A DNA stretch of 15,636 bases. It comes from an uncultured archaeon. GTDB taxonomy: Archaea; Thermoproteota; Nitrososphaeria; Nitrososphaerales; CALBXV01. The notes below the pieces were generated by a model that ran no database searches, was not told the origin of the DNA, and saw nothing but the letters and a program-made list of their open reading frames with translations. Shown in pieces: positions 1 through 6,296 of the stretch. The DNA lies in the NCBI GenBank assembly GCA_937890045.1, contig CALBXV010000103.1:1-15636 (forward strand), written 5' to 3'. Positions within the stretch are counted from its first letter, which is position 1, and each line of letters starts with the position of its first letter. The position numbers and the translations under genes were made by a program.

Positions 1-2
1 TG

Positions 3-485
3 AATATGCATAAGTTTAAATCTGGTAAAGGAAAAGCCTTTTCTTATTTTAGTATTGTTGCTAAGAATTATTTGATTTTACATAATAACAACAATTATAA
101 AAAATATAAAACACACGGACCTGTGGATAGATTGGATTATGGAAGAAATGTAGATGCGGAATCGTCATTACAAGAAGGCAGAGATATGCACGAAGAGTTT
201 GTTTATCAAATGTTAGATTATTGGGATAATAATTTGAATAATGTTTTTAAAAGACAGAAAGACGTGAATATAGCAGATGCAGTATTGGAATTATTTAGAC
301 GAAGAAAGGATATAGAAAATTTCAATAAGAAAGCACTTTATATTCTGATTCGTGAAATGACGGGAACAAATACACAGCATATTACAAGAGTAGTTAATAT
401 GATGAAACGAATTCAGAGTAATCTTTATGCGGACTTTCTTTCATACGGTCAAATAGATACAAGTAATACAGGTTCTATTTTTTAG
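3..485 (+). CDS. gp55: gp55-like late-transcription RNA polymerase sigma factor (5' end missing)
   Basis: The reading frame is open to the left window edge, so the Met at base 6 is probably internal and the gene starts outside the window. About 160 residues are visible. Residues 7-25 contain GKAFSYFSIVAKNYLI, the aromatic-rich helix typical of sigma region 2 in T4 gp55 relatives (compare the 'kxpxAYitqacfNaF' segment of gp55). Residues 105-140 (NKKALYILIREMTG, then TQHITRVVNMMKRI) look like a helix-turn-helix. Gp55 replaces the host sigma factor and recognises a -10-like box (T4 TATAAATA) for late genes. The stretch YADFLSYG (141-148) resembles the DFL-type sliding-clamp-binding tail of T4 gp55, but here 11 residues follow it. 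A terminator hairpin follows 27 bases after the stop. It could instead be a more general phage sigma-70-like factor; family membership is fairly sure, the exact clade less so. Confidence 0.75.
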   Translation, partial: NMHKFKSGKGKAFSYFSIVAKNYLILHNNNNYKKYKTHGPVDRLDYGRNVDAESSLQEGRDMHEEFVYQMLDYWDNNLNNVFKRQKDVNIADAVLELFRRRKDIENFNKKALYILIREMTGTNTQHITRVVNMMKRIQSNLYADFLSYGQIDTSNTGSIF

Positions 486-512
486 AATATACTTTAAAAT
501 ATAAGGCACAAA

Positions 513-540
513 AAAAGGGGATTCGTTAGAATCCCCTTTT
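513..540. terminator. Bidirectional intrinsic terminator between convergent genes
   Basis: AAAAGGGGATTC (513-524) and GAATCCCCTTTT (529-540) form a perfect 12-bp stem around a GTTA loop. The T run on the right serves the rightward sigma gene (stop at 485). The matching A run on the left (511-516) gives a U tail to the leftward membrane-protein transcript (stop at 560). Its place between two convergent genes fits a shared two-way terminator. Confidence 0.9.
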
Positions 541-559
541 ACGTATTCCCTAATGGGTA

Positions 560-781
560 TTATTTACGGAATAAACCCACTAACACCAATAAAGCGACTA
601 ATCCTGCAAAACCAGAACTGCCAAACTTATCTATAATTGCTGTTAGATTACCAATAACATTTACGCCAAAGACTCCACTTCCAAACAATACTTCGCCTAC
701 GGCTCCGATTGCTATAAAAGAGGTCATTAGATGAACTATGTCGTCCACCCAACTTTTGACTGTACCGATGATTTCCTCCAT
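560..781 (-). CDS. Small hydrophobic membrane protein, holin candidate
   Basis: A 73-aa protein and the only leftward gene in the window. Residues 1-16 are polar and acidic (MEEII start, SWVDD). Two hydrophobic stretches follow: about 17-50, glycine-rich and broken by FGSGVFGVNVIGN, and about 56-71 (GFAGLVALLVLVGLF), ending in a short positive tail (RK). Two segments, small size and a charged C-terminus suit a holin or another small inner-membrane phage protein, but no family was recognised and the holin label is inference. The start is supported by GGAG at 793-790 on the minus strand, 8 bases before the ATG. The gene is flanked by the shared terminator (513-540) and a divergent promoter region (782-970). 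The 8-bp element at 860-867 is complementary to its SD region. Late-type expression, if the box at 875-882 works, would suit a lysis role. No endolysin lies beside it to confirm this. Confidence 0.72.
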   Translation of the reverse strand: MEEIIGTVKSWVDDIVHLMTSFIAIGAVGEVLFGSGVFGVNVIGNLTAIIDKFGSSGFAGLVALLVLVGLFRK

Positions 782-788
782 GGCTATT

Positions 789-867
789 TCTCCGTTAGTT
801 CATAGTAAAATGGGGACCTTTTCTCCATTTCATATAATAATTATCATATATATTGTATAAACGGAGA
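789..867 (-). promoter_or_regulatory. Leader with SD-sequestering inverted repeat
   Basis: On the minus strand the leader of the 73-aa membrane gene carries TCTCCGTT (867-860) and, near the start codon, AACGGAGA (796-789), its exact 8-bp complement, which contains the SD GGAG. Pairing would close the ribosome site. A smaller hairpin (830-808) sits in the loop. The pairing is seen in the sequence; a regulatory role is inference. Confidence 0.4.
808..830. repeat. Short inverted repeat in the leader of the membrane-protein gene
   Basis: AAATGGGGA (808-816) pairs with TCTCCATTT (822-830) across a 5-base loop, giving 9 bp with one G-T wobble on the plus strand (an A-C mismatch on the minus strand). 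There is no T run after it in either direction, so it is not a convincing terminator. It lies inside the larger SD/anti-SD pairing of the leftward leader. Confidence 0.45.
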
Positions 868-874
868 TTTTATA

Positions 875-882
875 TACTTATA
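875..882 (-). promoter_or_regulatory. Possible late-type promoter for the leftward membrane gene
   Basis: The minus strand reads TATAAGTA, which fits the TATAANTR pattern of the rightward late-promoter-like sites and resembles T4 TATAAATA. If transcription starts about 6-7 bases downstream, as in T4, the RNA would begin near 868, directly before the anti-SD octamer at 867-860. The region is extremely AT-rich, so a chance match is quite possible. Confidence 0.35.
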
Positions 883-921
883 TACGATATCAAAAACCCT
901 ACAATCATTTTTCATATTAAA

Positions 922-940
922 TATATTTATAATTGAGTTA
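922..940 (+). promoter_or_regulatory. Late-promoter-like motif opening the baseplate operon
   Basis: TATATTTATAATTGAGTTA lies about 30 bases before the first gene of the long rightward operon. It matches the element at 12021-12039 in 18 of 19 positions. The core TATAATTG (928-935) aligns with the T4 late box TATAAATA, and ATATT is conserved just upstream. TATAAT is also a perfect ordinary -10 hexamer, but no clear -35 is seen. The complement of 924-931 also reads TATAAATA leftward, so a bidirectional role cannot be excluded. Confidence 0.6.
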
Positions 941-970
941 TAGTATGTTGTCTAATCAAGGAATCAAACA

Positions 971-1366
971 ATGAGCACAGAATTTGAAATTTTTGAAGGT
1001 AAGAGTTTATCTTCTTTATTTAGGGATATTTATGATAATTCCAAACGCAACAAAGAACAACTGGAAATCCTAATAAAAGAACTTGGTAAGTTTATTAAGG
1101 ATGGAAACAGTGCTGTTCAGTTAATCCCTATGATAAAAGAATATCTCGACATTAATGTTAAGAATGATGACCAGTTAGTTAAACTTGCAGGTATTGTACA
1201 GAAACTAATTGCAGCCGAACAGCGGGCTGGATCCGATGATGAGTTTGGATTAAGTGATAATGAGAAAGAACAGTTAATGCGAGGATTGGGTGAAACTGTA
1301 AAAGATTTACAGGAACATTCAGATAAAATGGCGAGTGAAATAGAATCAGTATCTAAATTAGATTAA
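971..1366 (+). CDS. Conserved phage protein, first gene of the baseplate operon
   Basis: A 131-aa, mostly helical, charged protein with no signal or membrane segment. Residues 8-30 (FEGKSLSSLFRDIYDNSKRN) and 43-80 (IKDGNSAVQLIPMIKEYL, then VKNDDQLVKLAGIVQKLI) look like conserved helices. The C-terminal third (DDEFGLSDNEKEQL, then a Lys/Glu-rich helix) suggests a coiled coil. I recall similar short proteins beside baseplate genes in marine T4-like phages, but could not check this. The start has AAGGA (958-962) 8 bases upstream and lies about 30 bases after the promoter-like motif. It ends one base before the spike gene, implying translational coupling. Likely a small baseplate hub or assembly component; no biochemical function can be assigned. 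Confidence 0.8.
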   Translation: MSTEFEIFEGKSLSSLFRDIYDNSKRNKEQLEILIKELGKFIKDGNSAVQLIPMIKEYLDINVKNDDQLVKLAGIVQKLIAAEQRAGSDDEFGLSDNEKEQLMRGLGETVKDLQEHSDKMASEIESVSKLD

Positions 1367-1367
1367 T

Positions 1368-2822
1368 ATGGCATATAAAGTAAATAGAAAAGACGAATAT
1401 GTAGCAATACCAGATGGTGTTCCTTCTTATAAAAAACTGTATAATTTTAATAAAAAAATGCAGAAAACTCCAGAATTTTATGAGTTAGAGCCCGCCGAAG
1501 TGGTGCAAGTTTTACTTAAAGATGAAGATTTACCAGGGGGGCCAGACAACCCAGATTATTCTTATTTCGGGGCGATAAAAGCCAGACCAGTAGTAAGTGG
1601 GAGAGATTTACCTGGGGATGATGATTCACTTAAAGCCATTAGACCATTAGAACCAAATATTAAAGATTATCCTATACCAGGAGAATATGTAATTGTAGTT
1701 AAATATTTTGGTGATCCGACATGGGAGTTGAAAAATATCAATGAATATTTTTCAGGTATGTATTATACCCAGAAATTAAATTTATTTAACTCTGTTAATT
1801 CAAATTCCTTCCCAGGAATATCAGAAAAATGGTCTCCATTTACAGAAGATTTTAGTGATTTTGAAGTGGGTGAGTTTAAAAAACAGGATAAAGTTAGACA
1901 AGTTAAAGCTAAAAAGGGCGATATAATTTTTCATGGAAGACAAGGACAGTCAATTAATTTCAGTAGTGGTAATTGGGCAGAAATAACTCCAAATATAAAA
2001 ATAAAAGCTGGACAACTTATGGATGCAGAAAAATTTGGAACAGATGTATCCTATTTAGACGAATTCCAAAAACCAGTAGAAGAAGATATAAATGCAGATG
2101 GTTCTTCTATTTGGTTGACTGCTGATCCTGAAATAACAGGATCGTTAGTAGATTTGAATATAGAATTTTCTAACGCAGAAAATCATACAAATATGTCTAA
2201 AATTCATGAGGATAAAGGGGCTCAAGATGGTGGAAAACAAATTATTTTAAATTCAGACAGAATTATTTTTAATTCAAAGTTAAATGAAATTTTTGGATAT
2301 TCTGCTTTAGGAATTGGTTGGTCTACAAAAAAGTCATTTACTGTTGATGCTGATAGGAAGGTAAATCTTAACAGTCCAGATGTTGTAATTGGAAAAGACA
2401 GTCTTGAATTTGATCCAAGTGAGGGTTTTTGGCCTGGTGTGATAACAATTACTCCACCTGGAGCGGAAGAGGGAAAACGGCCTGGTTTTTTTAGAGGAGG
2501 CATTTCATTAGGTTATAGTTCTAAGGTGGGGTTTTTTGATCAAGATATGTGGAAGAAAGATGAAAAGGATAATGGTGAATGGACATATAAAGCTAACGAT
2601 TGGTCGCTATCAAATCCCCCAGCCTTGGAACCAGTTGTAAAGGGACAACAATTGGCGGGAACATTAAAAGATATTTTAGATCAGATGGCAGTGCTTGCAG
2701 GTTTGTTAGGGGTTATTCCTGAAGTTAACGGGGAGACACTTGGCGAAGTAGAAAATCATTTAAATAGTATACGGGAAAATTTGGGAATTAATTTCTTCAG
2801 TAAGTTTGTTAAAACAATATGA
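1368..2822 (+). CDS. Baseplate central spike / hub protein, gp5/VgrG-like, without lysozyme domain
   Basis: A 484-aa protein with the architecture of a contractile-tail spike. Residues about 40-120 look like an OB-fold: VVQVLLKDED, a Gly/Pro loop, YFGAIKARPV, then a YPIPGEYVIVV strand. Residues about 183-199 (GDIIFHGRQGQSINFSS) are a conserved turn in phage gp5-like spikes. Residues about 290-345 hold short alternating strands (KQIILNSDRIIFNS, then FTVDADRKVNLNSPDVVIG) suggesting a trimeric beta-helix. Residues about 420-445 (PVVKGQQLAGTLKDIL) form the usual C-terminal helix. The role would be to form the needle under the hub that pierces the host outer membrane. T4 gp5 is 575 aa with an internal lysozyme; no such domain or catalytic pattern is visible here. 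There is no SD; the ATG lies one base after the upstream stop (coupling). Spike assignment is good; strict gp5 orthology is less certain. Confidence 0.75.
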   Translation: MAYKVNRKDEYVAIPDGVPSYKKLYNFNKKMQKTPEFYELEPAEVVQVLLKDEDLPGGPDNPDYSYFGAIKARPVVSGRDLPGDDDSLKAIRPLEPNIKDYPIPGEYVIVVKYFGDPTWELKNINEYFSGMYYTQKLNLFNSVNSNSFPGISEKWSPFTEDFSDFEVGEFKKQDKVRQVKAKKGDIIFHGRQGQSINFSSGNWAEITPNIKIKAGQLMDAEKFGTDVSYLDEFQKPVEEDINADGSSIWLTADPEITGSLVDLNIEFSNAENHTNMSKIHEDKGAQDGGKQIILNSDRIIFNSKLNEIFGYSALGIGWSTKKSFTVDADRKVNLNSPDVVIGKDSLEFDPSEGFWPGVITITPPGAEEGKRPGFFRGGISLGYSSKVGFFDQDMWKKDEKDNGEWTYKANDWSLSNPPALEPVVKGQQLAGTLKDILDQMAVLAGLLGVIPEVNGETLGEVENHLNSIRENLGINFFSKFVKTI

Positions 2823-2833
2823 GGTAAAATAGA

Positions 2834-3334
2834 GTGGGACTGGTTAAAAAGATTCGGAAGAGTATAAGAGGAATGGATGTGCTGTTAACTTCAACAGACA
2901 ATAAATTAGCCTTGTTAGAAGCTCAAAAACAACAGATGCTGATAGAGAAAGAAATCGAGCATGAAGGTGAGATAGTAAAGGTGGCTGATGATGATGGTAA
3001 GCTTACTGATGAAGGGAAGTTAATAGTAAAAGATGAAGCTTCAGAAACTGCAAAACAGGTTGAACCACTTGCAGAGGCAATTAAAGGTGTAGACGCGGTA
3101 CTAAAAGCGATTGAAATAGCAAAGAAAGTCGCGGACGCAGTAATTTTAGTTCAAAAAGCGTTATCACTTTATGGACCTGGAGCTCCAAACCAGGCAGCAA
3201 ACTTGTTAATGGGAATAGCGGAAAAAAAGAAACTCGAATTAGTAGACCTTATTGAAAAAGATGGTCGGAGAGTCAAAAGACTGGGGAAAAAGGCAAAAAG
3301 CATCGGGAAAAAATTAAAAAAATTAGCGAAATAA
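2834..3334 (+). CDS. Helical protein with strongly basic C-terminal tail, probable virion component
   Basis: A 166-aa protein of unrecognised family. It begins at GTG, supported by GAGG (2821-2824) 9 bases upstream; the next Met (residue 14) has a poorer site. Residues 20-60 and 68-110 look like long helices rich in Ala, Lys and Glu (LLEAQKQQMLIEKEIEHEGE; AIEIAKKVADAVILVQKAL), consistent with a coiled coil or helical bundle. Residues 110-130 are a Gly/Pro/Ala turn (YGPGAPNQAANLL). The last 25 residues carry 13 Lys/Arg and one acidic residue, with the repeating pattern GKKAKSIGKKLKKL, an amphipathic cationic helix. It sits between the spike and gp25 genes in the same operon, so a hub, tail-tip or DNA/membrane-contacting virion role is likely. 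No function can be named. Confidence 0.7.
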   Translation: MGLVKKIRKSIRGMDVLLTSTDNKLALLEAQKQQMLIEKEIEHEGEIVKVADDDGKLTDEGKLIVKDEASETAKQVEPLAEAIKGVDAVLKAIEIAKKVADAVILVQKALSLYGPGAPNQAANLLMGIAEKKKLELVDLIEKDGRRVKRLGKKAKSIGKKLKKLAK

Positions 3335-3349
3335 AAAGGAGATTAAAAA

Positions 3350-3859
3350 ATGGCCACATTAACAAAAAATGACTTGGTTAAGTTAATAGCAGAGATAGCT
3401 CGTAAAGAAATCAAAAAAGAAATAAATAGGATATTTATTAACGAAGATAAATCTATTGAATTGAAGAAAGTTGTTCCTACGAAATCCTTAAAGAAAAGTG
3501 ATAAAGTTACAAAACCTAAAAAGAAAAAGGAAGTATTTTATACTGGAAATCAAGTTTTGAATGAAGTATTAAATAAGACTGAAGGTGGAGTTCCACAGGG
3601 AGATGGAACTGAACCTTATCCAACGTTGGGTGGCGGAACATTTACATCGGATAGAATGGCAGAACTTGTTGGATATGGAAATGAGGTAGGTGGTAATGAT
3701 GAAAGAAAAAGAGAAGTTGCTGCAGTATCAACCATTAAGGATATGGGAAAATCAGTAGATGATGTATCAGAAGAAGTTGTTGATGCATTAACACGAGATT
3801 ATAGTGGTTTGATGAAAGTAATAAATAAAAAGGATAATGTAAAAGGAAACAATGCCTAA
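3350..3859 (+). CDS. Small conserved structural-cluster protein of unknown function
   Basis: A 169-aa protein. Residues 1-30 form a basic amphipathic helix (LTKNDLVKLIAEIARKEIKKEI). Residues 45-63 are a Lys-rich linker (KKSDKVTKPKKKKE). Residues 65-78 give a short helix (NQVLNEVLNKTEGG), then a Gly/Pro-rich disordered stretch. The C-terminal segment (VVDALTRDYSGLMKVINKK) looks like a conserved docking motif. Basic N-terminus, flexible middle and short C-terminal motif suggest a tethering or assembly protein rather than an enzyme. AAGGAG at 3336-3341, 8 bases before the ATG, fixes the start. Its last 8 bases overlap the gp25 gene, implying coupled translation and a baseplate-related role. Similar proteins are recalled from marine T4-like phages, without confirmation. 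Confidence 0.75.
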   Translation: MATLTKNDLVKLIAEIARKEIKKEINRIFINEDKSIELKKVVPTKSLKKSDKVTKPKKKKEVFYTGNQVLNEVLNKTEGGVPQGDGTEPYPTLGGGTFTSDRMAELVGYGNEVGGNDERKREVAAVSTIKDMGKSVDDVSEEVVDALTRDYSGLMKVINKKDNVKGNNA

Positions 3860-4283
3860 GAGTGCAAGAGAAAAAGATTTAGATCCCGATACCTTTATAG
3901 GAATTGGTTTGCCTCTTGGATATAGTTCTAAAGGATTTTTTAAACAAACCAAAACTTCTTTAGAACAGGCAGGACATAACATCAGAAACTTATTGTTGAC
4001 TATACCTGGAGAGAGAGTAAATCAACCAGAATTTGGTTCAAGATTACATCATCTTTTATTTGAACAAGTAGATGATGATTTTATAGATGAAGTGGAAATG
4101 GCAATTAGAGATGCTATAGAACAATGGTTGCCATATATTACTCTACAAAATATAGAAATACAAGAACCTGATGTATATGATGCTCAAACAAAGAATGAAG
4201 CCCATATTAAACTAAGATTTGGTTTGGCGTTTGAGCCAGATCGACTTGAAGAATTAACGTTTATATTGCCAGTAGGATTTTAG
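3852..4283 (+). CDS. gp25: Baseplate wedge subunit gp25
   Basis: A 143-aa protein of the GPW/gp25 family (T4 gp25 is about 132 aa). The hallmark is at residues 52-66: PGERVNQPEFGSRLHHLLFE begins there, preceded by the family's leader helix (LEQAGHNIRNLLLT). The rest follows the fold: an acidic helix (DDDFIDEVEMAIRDAIEQWLP), a strand (TLQNIEIQEPDV) and a C-terminal strand pair ending in LTFILPVGF. Gp25 joins the gp6 dimers to the inner baseplate and is thought to help start sheath assembly. Relatives are found in all contractile injection machines, including type VI secretion. AAAGGAAA lies just before the ATG, which is inside the end of the previous gene; gp6 follows 10 bases after the stop, the usual gp25-gp6 pairing. 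Confidence 0.95.
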   Translation: MPKSAREKDLDPDTFIGIGLPLGYSSKGFFKQTKTSLEQAGHNIRNLLLTIPGERVNQPEFGSRLHHLLFEQVDDDFIDEVEMAIRDAIEQWLPYITLQNIEIQEPDVYDAQTKNEAHIKLRFGLAFEPDRLEELTFILPVGF

Positions 4284-4293
4284 GAGAATTTGA

Positions 4294-6282
4294 ATGCCAG
4301 CAAAGAATATCAGTAAGGAAGTAAGATACTTAAATAAAGATTTTCAAACATTTAGAAATGATTTGATTGAATTTGCTAAGATATATTTCCCAAATACATA
4401 TAATGATTTTAATGAATCATCTCCTGGTATGATGTTTATTGAAATGGCATCATATGTAGGAGACGTTCTTTCATATTATATAGATAATCAATTTAAAGAA
4501 TCAATGTTGGCATATTCCGAAGAAAGAACTTCTATATTTAAAATCGCTCAATCTCTTGGATATAAACCAAGATTATCAGCTCCAGCATCAGCGGTAATTG
4601 ATGTATTTCAAACAGTTCCAGCTACTGGAACAGGAGTAAATGTTAAACCAGATTTGGATTATGGGTTGAAGATACCAGAAGGAATGTTAGTTCAGGGTTC
4701 ATCAACTGGAGTTACATTTAGAACAACTGAAGATATTACTTTTAAGTATTCAGGCTCTTTTAGTCCAATGACAGTTGAAATTTTTGATTATGCTGCAGGT
4801 CTTCCAACTACATACTTGTTACAAAAAAGTGTGAGAGTAGTTAGTGGAAATGTAACTAGTGAAACATTTGTATTTGCATCTGCAGAACAATATGATAGGA
4901 TAATTCTTGGTAATGAGAATGTTTTAGAAGTTATAAGTGTCACTGATAGTGATAATAATAAGTGGTATGAAGTTCCATTTTTAGCACAAGATACAATTTA
5001 TGCAGATGTAGAAAATTCTGCAAAAGAAGATACGGATTTAGCACAATATGGTAGTGATGTTCCATATCTTTTAAAACTTGTTAAGACACCACGAAGATTT
5101 ACAACTTATACCAGGGGTGATAATAGAACAGAATTAAGATTTGGAGCAGGCACATCTGCTAACGCTGACGAAGAAATAATTCCAAATCCAACGGAAGTAG
5201 GTTCTAATCTACCAGGAAGTCCAACAAAATTGAATGAATTTTTCGATCCAACCAATTTTTTAAAAACAGAGGCTTACGGACAATCACCATCCAATACAAC
5301 TTTAACTGTAAAGTATTCTTATGGTGGTGGTGTTGAAGATAACGTTGCACAAGGAGATATAGTAAATGTAACATCTATAAGTTATGATATAGATGAAGAT
5401 GGTCTTGATACAACTAAAGTTCAAACTGCTAAAGATTCAATTGGAGTAACTAATCCAATTCCTGCTACGGGAGGTAGAGGAATAGAAACTAATATAGAAA
5501 TTAGAACAAATGCACTTGCTTACTTTCAGGCACAAGGTAGAGCAGTTACTAAGGAAGATTATATTCTTAGAGCTTATACATTACCAGCGAAGTATGGAAA
5601 TATAGCAAAAGTTTATTTTGTACCAGATGAACAGTTAGAATTTTCAACAGTAAATGTTGGAGGTAAAAACAGAGCAGTTACGCAAGAAGATATGGGAAAA
5701 CCACTTGGTCAAATAACCACAAGGATTCCAAATCCATTAGCTTTGAATATGTATGTAATTGGGTATGATTCCAGCACAAAATTGACGAGGTTAAATACTG
5801 CAGTAAAAGAAAATCTTAGAAATTATATAAATCAATTTAGAATGATAACTGATTCTATTAATATTAAAGATGCTTGGATTATTAATGTTGGAGTTAAATT
5901 TACTGCTATGGTAATGAGAGGATATAATAAGCATGAAGTTATATTAAAATGTATAAATGAAGTAAAGAACTATTTTGATATTGAAAAGAGGCAAATAAAT
6001 CAGCCCATAATGGTAGCAGAAATAGCAAATAGACTTTATCAAGTAGAAGGAGTTGCTTCTATTGTTCCACCAGTTGATGATAATCCAAATAGTTTGCCTG
6101 TAATAATAACAAACAAATGGAAAAAGGCAGATGGATATTCAGGAAATATGTATGATATGGAATCTGCTACAAAGAATGGAGTAATATATCCATCAATGGA
6201 CCCGAGTATTTTTGAAATTAAATATCCCAATAATGATATAGAGGGAAGAGCAATCGGCGATGCCGATGTAACCCCTAGATAA
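4294..6282 (+). CDS. gp6: Baseplate wedge subunit gp6 (baseplate J-like)
   Basis: The 662-aa length is nearly that of T4 gp6 (660). Residues 12-91 contain the conserved N-terminal helical part (YLNKDFQTFRNDLIEFAKIYFP, then SSPGMMFIEMASYVGDVLSYYID and the LGYKP turn). The centre is beta-rich. Residues about 390-450 carry the baseplate-J-like core (NALAYFQAQGRAVTKEDYIL, 'KYGNIAKVYFVPDE'). Residues about 515-590 form the C-terminal dimerisation part (INIKDAWIINVGVKF, then NQPIMVAEIANRLYQVEGV). Gp6 dimers form the ring linking wedges around the hub and carry the trigger signal for sheath contraction. AGGAG (4282-4286) lies 7 bases before the ATG. Full length and the gp25 neighbour argue for a complete phage baseplate rather than a reduced injection system. 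Confidence 0.95.
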   Translation: MPAKNISKEVRYLNKDFQTFRNDLIEFAKIYFPNTYNDFNESSPGMMFIEMASYVGDVLSYYIDNQFKESMLAYSEERTSIFKIAQSLGYKPRLSAPASAVIDVFQTVPATGTGVNVKPDLDYGLKIPEGMLVQGSSTGVTFRTTEDITFKYSGSFSPMTVEIFDYAAGLPTTYLLQKSVRVVSGNVTSETFVFASAEQYDRIILGNENVLEVISVTDSDNNKWYEVPFLAQDTIYADVENSAKEDTDLAQYGSDVPYLLKLVKTPRRFTTYTRGDNRTELRFGAGTSANADEEIIPNPTEVGSNLPGSPTKLNEFFDPTNFLKTEAYGQSPSNTTLTVKYSYGGGVEDNVAQGDIVNVTSISYDIDEDGLDTTKVQTAKDSIGVTNPIPATGGRGIETNIEIRTNALAYFQAQGRAVTKEDYILRAYTLPAKYGNIAKVYFVPDEQLEFSTVNVGGKNRAVTQEDMGKPLGQITTRIPNPLALNMYVIGYDSSTKLTRLNTAVKENLRNYINQFRMITDSINIKDAWIINVGVKFTAMVMRGYNKHEVILKCINEVKNYFDIEKRQINQPIMVAEIANRLYQVEGVASIVPPVDDNPNSLPVIITNKWKKADGYSGNMYDMESATKNGVIYPSMDPSIFEIKYPNNDIEGRAIGDADVTPR

Positions 6283-6296
6283 TAGGAGTGATGTAA

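Noticed and set aside
924..931. Exact T4 late box TATAAATA read on the minus strand (also at 12023-12030 and 15005-15012)
   Set aside because: Leftward use at 12 kb and 15 kb would be antisense to long genes. The shared flank TGAGTTA and position before rightward genes favour the plus orientation, though leftward use at 924-931 is not excluded.
2222..2503. Minus-strand open frame inside the spike gene
   Set aside because: It is fully antisense to a conserved beta-rich part of the spike protein; composition looks like a shadow frame.
1368..6282. Type VI secretion or extracellular contractile injection system instead of a phage
   Set aside because: Spike and gp25 alone would allow it. But a full T4-length gp6, a gp55-like sigma factor, late-type promoters and tandem fibre genes, with no AAA+ ATPase or ClpV in the window, fit a phage better.
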